Origin: Apostichopus japonicus
Lineage: Eukaryota; Echinodermata; Holothuroidea; Aspidochirotida; Stichopodidae
Length of the DNA stretch: 64,000 bases
NCBI RefSeq assembly: GCF_037975245.1
Contig: NC_092563.1
Coordinates: 4,647,501 to 4,711,500, forward strand
Reading direction: 5' to 3'
The position numbers and the translations under genes are program-made. The notes under the pieces are model-generated. The model was not told where the DNA came from and searched no databases. It worked only from the letters and a program-made list of their open reading frames with translations. Of this stretch, positions 60,199 to 64,000 are shown one piece after another (the stretch's first letter is position 1; each line of letters begins with the position of its first letter).

Positions 60199-60439
60199 CA
60201 TTGAAGTCGGAAGATCACCATCGCCTATCATATCACCACTCCAGATAGCCGTCACCAAGAACATGTTCTTCGTTTTCTGTGCATTTGTAGTGTGCGGGAC
60301 TCCACTTACAATTTGTACCATATTTGAAGGATGTGCTATTGCTCGATACACCAGATTAATTGTTGCTGCCAACAGCGTCATTAATCCTGTAATTTACGGG
60401 TTTAATCATCCCATTTTCGGAAAGGTTTTCATCTCTTAA
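60199..60439 (+). pseudogene. Orphan GPCR exon (TM6-TM7), stop codon in the tail
   Basis: The acceptor CATGTTTTCCAG ends at 60198, and the exon opens in phase 2, as exon 2 of the GPCR at 47426-49906 does. The frame encodes VTKNMFFVFCAFVVCGTPL (TM6 with CGTP) and ANSVINPVIYGFNHPIFGKV (TM7 with NPVIY), clearly related to that receptor ([20 protein letters not shown]). It ends with TAA at 60437-60439. Past this stop the same frame stays open to TAA at 60536-60538 and still resembles the tail of the paralogue (LKCQSVSEPSSF against [12 protein letters not shown]), so the first stop looks like a later nonsense mutation. No TM1-TM5 exon was found upstream on this strand. A working receptor with a short tail and a distant first exon is the alternative. 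Confidence 0.7.
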
Positions 60440-60538
60440 CTCAAATGTCAGTCCGTCTCGGAGCCTTCATCTTTCTACACAAGCGTCGGTCGCTTACTTC
60501 GACGGGTTAAATCACTAAAAATCTTGACAACTGAATAA

Positions 60539-62762
60539 CCGTTACTGATGAGGAGACGCATGCGCGGTCTAATGTTGTGGTGTTGTTTATCTATATACGT
60601 GTATTTTCCGCTTTGGTATTCCTCCGTGTATTTCATTTCATCAAAGATATATAGTATTTACTCCGTTGTTAATGCACACCTCTGTACATATTTTGTATAT
60701 AATTATATTGTACGTTAAGGACTAAAAAGTCAGTAGGCTACCTTAAGACACCATATGGTGGCCTACGTGGGACTTTACCGGTTGATGTGGGCTTCAGTGG
60801 TTTGAGGGAGTCTATGGTGGGTTTGTTAAGTGGGTTTCACGTGGCACCGCGATGTGATACACCTTGTGTTGAAGCAGAGCCAAAGCTTAAGGCTGATAAC
60901 ACTATAATAACCCACCTTATATCCACCCACTATCGTATTTGTTGTGTACCTTCTTTGTAATCCCAGTTCCGACATAATCAAGGGCCTGTTGCGTCTTAAA
61001 AATGATGGACACAAATCGGGCCCACGTGGGTTGAATATAAAAATCCGTGTGGATCCAACATGAAGCCCGCAAAAAAAAAGCTAAGTTGAAGCACAAGTTT
61101 GTCCTGCCTGTGTCATATTGGTCGAGAATGGTATATTATTTGATTATATAAGATCATCACATAAGTCAATTGAATTTGCAGTTGTGGGGATGTAGTACAT
61201 AATTTACGGATGCCCATCTAATGAAAGTCGTGTGAAGGCTTTGGCTTGAACAACACTGGAAACCTCCAACTTTATCTTTAAGAATTAAGTAGCTACAATC
61301 AACTAACATTGCCACTATAAATACAATTTTAGTTGGCAATTAATTGAAGACATCTGATAATATAATCGATTAATACCCGTTTACCTTATCCACTATAATC
61401 GATAATATATAATCGATCGATCTTTTAAATAGAAACTTGACATATTATGTGTAATTGAAGTGCCTTTACTATGGGACGGCAGTATGTTAAATGAATAGGG
61501 AAATTTGTTCAATCAATTTCAGTAATTAATAAAAACATTCATAGCGAATATTTCATTTAAGGATTTTTAAGTTGAAAATATCACTGTGAGACGATATTTA
61601 TATTGTTTACTGGTTATAGAAACGTTTATGGCTATATTTCAAACATTTTGCCCGGTACAGAAATAAGAAAATAGAAGTTATAACCAATCACTCGTATATC
61701 GCTCAATTATTTCAGCCACTTTTGGTGAAACATGGACTAGATTTTGACAAATTCACATAGGTATCGGTAAACTATATTGTCGATTAAAATTGGATCATAA
61801 TCAGTATCAGCGAAACAACTGCATTATTCTCATTAAACAGATGAGAAAGAAGAGATTGTTTAATTACTGTTCATCTGAAGTAATAAGACCCATATAGGAT
61901 GATGATTCCAAAATATCAGATAATCGATAAAATTGATCAATTCTAATAGTTTTAGTTCATCGATTAGCATTGGAACTTTTTCAGAAGATGAGAGTAAAAA
62001 ACATTAATTTGTACATAAAGGAATCCGGCATCATAACGTTAAATTCTCTTACAGATAATTGGGCCGAAATATAGATCGAATGAAAGTTATGATGCTGGAT
62101 GTGAATATTCAAAGGGATAAAAGACAACAAGAGAAATTAATTGATTTTCATCTGGTTGTTGCCGGGACGCCTAATTTTTATTCCTAGGACGGATCAGGGT
62201 TTCAGGAATTTACAAATTCGTTTTAAATCAGAGTTAGGGTTTAGTAAGTGGGTTAGGGATTTAATTCCAGAGAAAATGAAGGATTGTCGTTCATAATCTG
62301 GGGTCAAAACTAGGAAAAAGATTCAGAACATGTTTTTTGCAAAAGCGTCACATGTTTGGAATCCAGGGATTTGATTGGCCGATGCCCTTATTCGTCCTAG
62401 AAAAAAAAAATTACGCCGCCGGGACATTTCGCCTCTCTTCTTTCCCTTCACCTGTCTCTGAACCTCCTCCACCCCCACCTCTGCAAAACTAAACATGCTA
62501 TCCCTTGAAAAGATCGTACTATGCATATATAATTATTATAGAAAATGAGCAAATTTGATTGATATTTAGGAAGATATATAGCCAAAACATATAGCTTTAC
62601 ATCGAAAACGATTTTTTTTTCGCACAACATTTACTCTGACACACACACATATAGAATATTACAGACACAACTGTAACTGTTTTCATGATATTTTAAGGTA
62701 TTTCGTCATTCTCATTTGTACCGGTGCAGCAGTAAGCTAAACACTTGACAATCAGAGACCAT
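60539..62762. other. Gene-free A/T-rich stretch
   Basis: No coding exon was recognised. ATCGAT/AATCGATTA words are frequent between about 61360 and 61980. A possible small inverted-repeat element is listed separately. Confidence 0.4.
62157..62428. mobile_element. Possible MITE with ~35-bp inverted ends
   Basis: The left end GCCGGGACGCCTAATTTTTA-TTCCTAGGACGGAT and the inverse of the right end (CCCGGCGGCGTAATTTTTTT-CTAGGACGAAT) match over about 30 bp. No clear target duplication was found, so the limits are approximate. Confidence 0.4.
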
Positions 62763-62811
62763 CATAGGCGTAGGAGGCGGGGGGGGGGGGGGGGGCTGCA
62801 GCCCCCCAACC

Positions 62812-63122
62812 AATTATTTTTGTGAAAATTCGGGCAATATGCTGAGAATTTTTCGGGCACCTACTGGAAGAATAATAATTTGCAGTGTGTTTTTCATTTT
62901 TTTTTTTTTTGGTGAAAATTCGACAATATGCTGAGAATTTTTCGGGCATCTACTGAAAGAATAATAATTTGCAATGTGTTTTTCAATTTTTTGGTGAAAA
63001 TTCGAGCAATATGCTGAGAATATTTTTCGGGCACCTACTGAAAGAGTAATAATTTGCAGTGTGTTTTTCAATTTTTTGGGTGAAAATTTGGACAATATGC
63101 TGAGAATTTTTTGGGCACCTAC
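62812..63122. repeat. ~85-bp tandem repeat inside the hAT element
   Basis: Nearly four copies of a unit TTTTTGGTGAAAATTCG-GCAATATGCTGAGAATTTTTCGGGCACCTACTG-AAGAATAATAATTTGCAGTGTG occur head to tail. The array resumes after the nested MITE at 63515. Confidence 0.85.
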
Positions 63123-63514
63123 CAGTGGCGGAGCGTCCATACAGTCAGAGGGGGCGGATGCCCCCCTGACGGACTCAAACGGACTGCTGGCGCCCTTTTC
63201 AGCTTTTTACCACTTTCTACTTATTCGCGATTATTGACTTTTTTTATTGCGCTCTGAAATGCCTATTGACATTTGTCACATTTTGTTGGTGCAATTTTCT
63301 GACAAATGGCGATGACACCTATTTATTCTTCGTTTATCTGTAAATTAGCTAGGCCTGGAAAGGGTCATTTCCGGCGATCTAGGGAGTATCTTTACTCAAA
63401 AATTTTTTGCACGCTCCGCGCCAACCCGTGGTGGCGCTCCGCTTAGATAGTGTCGAAAGCGCCCCTACAGACCATTCTCTCTCCCCCTGACCAATACCCC
63501 TAGCTCCGCCACTG
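63123..63514. mobile_element. Nested hAT-type MITE, 392 bp (family 2)
   Basis: The ends CAGTGGCGGAGCGTCC and CTAGCTCCGCCACTG are flanked by a perfect 8-bp duplication GCACCTAC (63115-63122 and 63515-63522) taken from the surrounding tandem repeat. The body matches the element at 46932-47319 over its full length in inverse orientation. Confidence 0.9.
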
Positions 63515-64000
63515 GCACCTACTGAAAGAAGACAAATTTGCAATGTGTTTTTCAATAGTTAAACTTATATTATTATTATTAATGTTGTAACGACTTCCCC
63601 AATAATTATAACCAATATGGAAGGGTAATAACACGAAAAATGATTTTATGTTATTGGCATGTGATGTAATAAGGGATGAATGCCTACATGATATGCACAA
63701 TAACATGCGGAAATTTTGGTTATATTTTTCGGGCAAGTCGTTACAGCCCCCCCCCCCCCCCCCAAATCAAATGAGGCTCCTACGCCTATGGAGACCATAT
63801 TCAAAACGTGCTGTTTTAATTATTTAATTTGGAAAATTGTGAGCGACCCTACTCTGCATCGAAATAGTCATGATTGTCAAAACTTAGCGAACCGTTATCT
63901 GTTAAGTCTGGTAGCTTTGCTTAAAACAGTTTTTTTTTTACACTAACGCTATAGCTTCAGTATTGGTAAAGGGACAAAACTCCTCAGAAACTTTGGAAAC

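Larger units (their letters stand above)
62763..63790. mobile_element. hAT-type element, 1028 bp, built of tandem repeats and carrying a nested MITE
   Basis: The ends CATAGGCGTAGGAG and CTCCTACGCCTATG are inverted repeats flanked by a perfect 8-bp duplication GAGACCAT (62755-62762 and 63791-63798). A long G-run lies near the left end and a C-run near the right end. The interior is a tandem array interrupted by the MITE at 63123-63514. Confidence 0.85.

Overview
The window is animal nuclear DNA. Genes are split by GT-AG introns, most of the sequence is non-coding, and transposon remnants and microsatellites are dense. Exon proteins resemble vertebrate orthologues over most of their length. The repeat content (tRNA-derived SINE, CR1/L2/jockey-type LINE, many hAT MITEs, frequent GGCCTA-type words) suggests a marine invertebrate deuterostome, most likely an echinoderm such as a sea cucumber. 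That placement is inference. All exon structures below were assembled by eye from splice signals and reading frame.

Layout, left to right: the last exon of a class A GPCR (240-832, +); a repeat-rich stretch with two hAT-type insertions (4968-5259 and 5843-7036); a complete ten-exon 3-ketodihydrosphingosine reductase gene KDSR (9068-18053, -), whose intron 4 holds a minisatellite built from its own splice donor; a U2 snRNA-headed SINE-like element (18820-19020); a two-exon Rab-like GTPase (21085-22997, +); a complete six-exon NDUFS3 gene (25775-30004, -); a gene-free A/T-rich stretch; an eight-exon DEPDC7 gene (34060-44328, -) with a 40-bp minisatellite, a SINE and a MITE in its introns; a 5'-truncated LINE (45725-46562); a two-exon rhodopsin-type GPCR (47426-49906, -).

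The right third (50-64 kb) is accessory DNA. It holds a short headless copy of the U2-type SINE, an array of palindromic GATATC units (52233-53134), a frameshifted reverse transcriptase remnant, a 2.57-kb transposon with terminal inverted repeats of 416 and 437 bp and a P/THAP-like transposase remnant, nested hAT elements, and an orphan TM6-TM7 exon of a receptor related to the 47-50 kb GPCR, interrupted by a stop codon in its tail.

The protein genes are unrelated housekeeping or signalling genes (sphingolipid synthesis, respiratory complex I, vesicle traffic, DEP-domain signalling, two or three GPCRs) and form no operon or pathway. The most unusual signals are the U2-headed SINE, the GATATC array and its motif match to the nearby transposon ends, the donor-site minisatellite in KDSR, and a ~110-bp core module shared by five MITEs.
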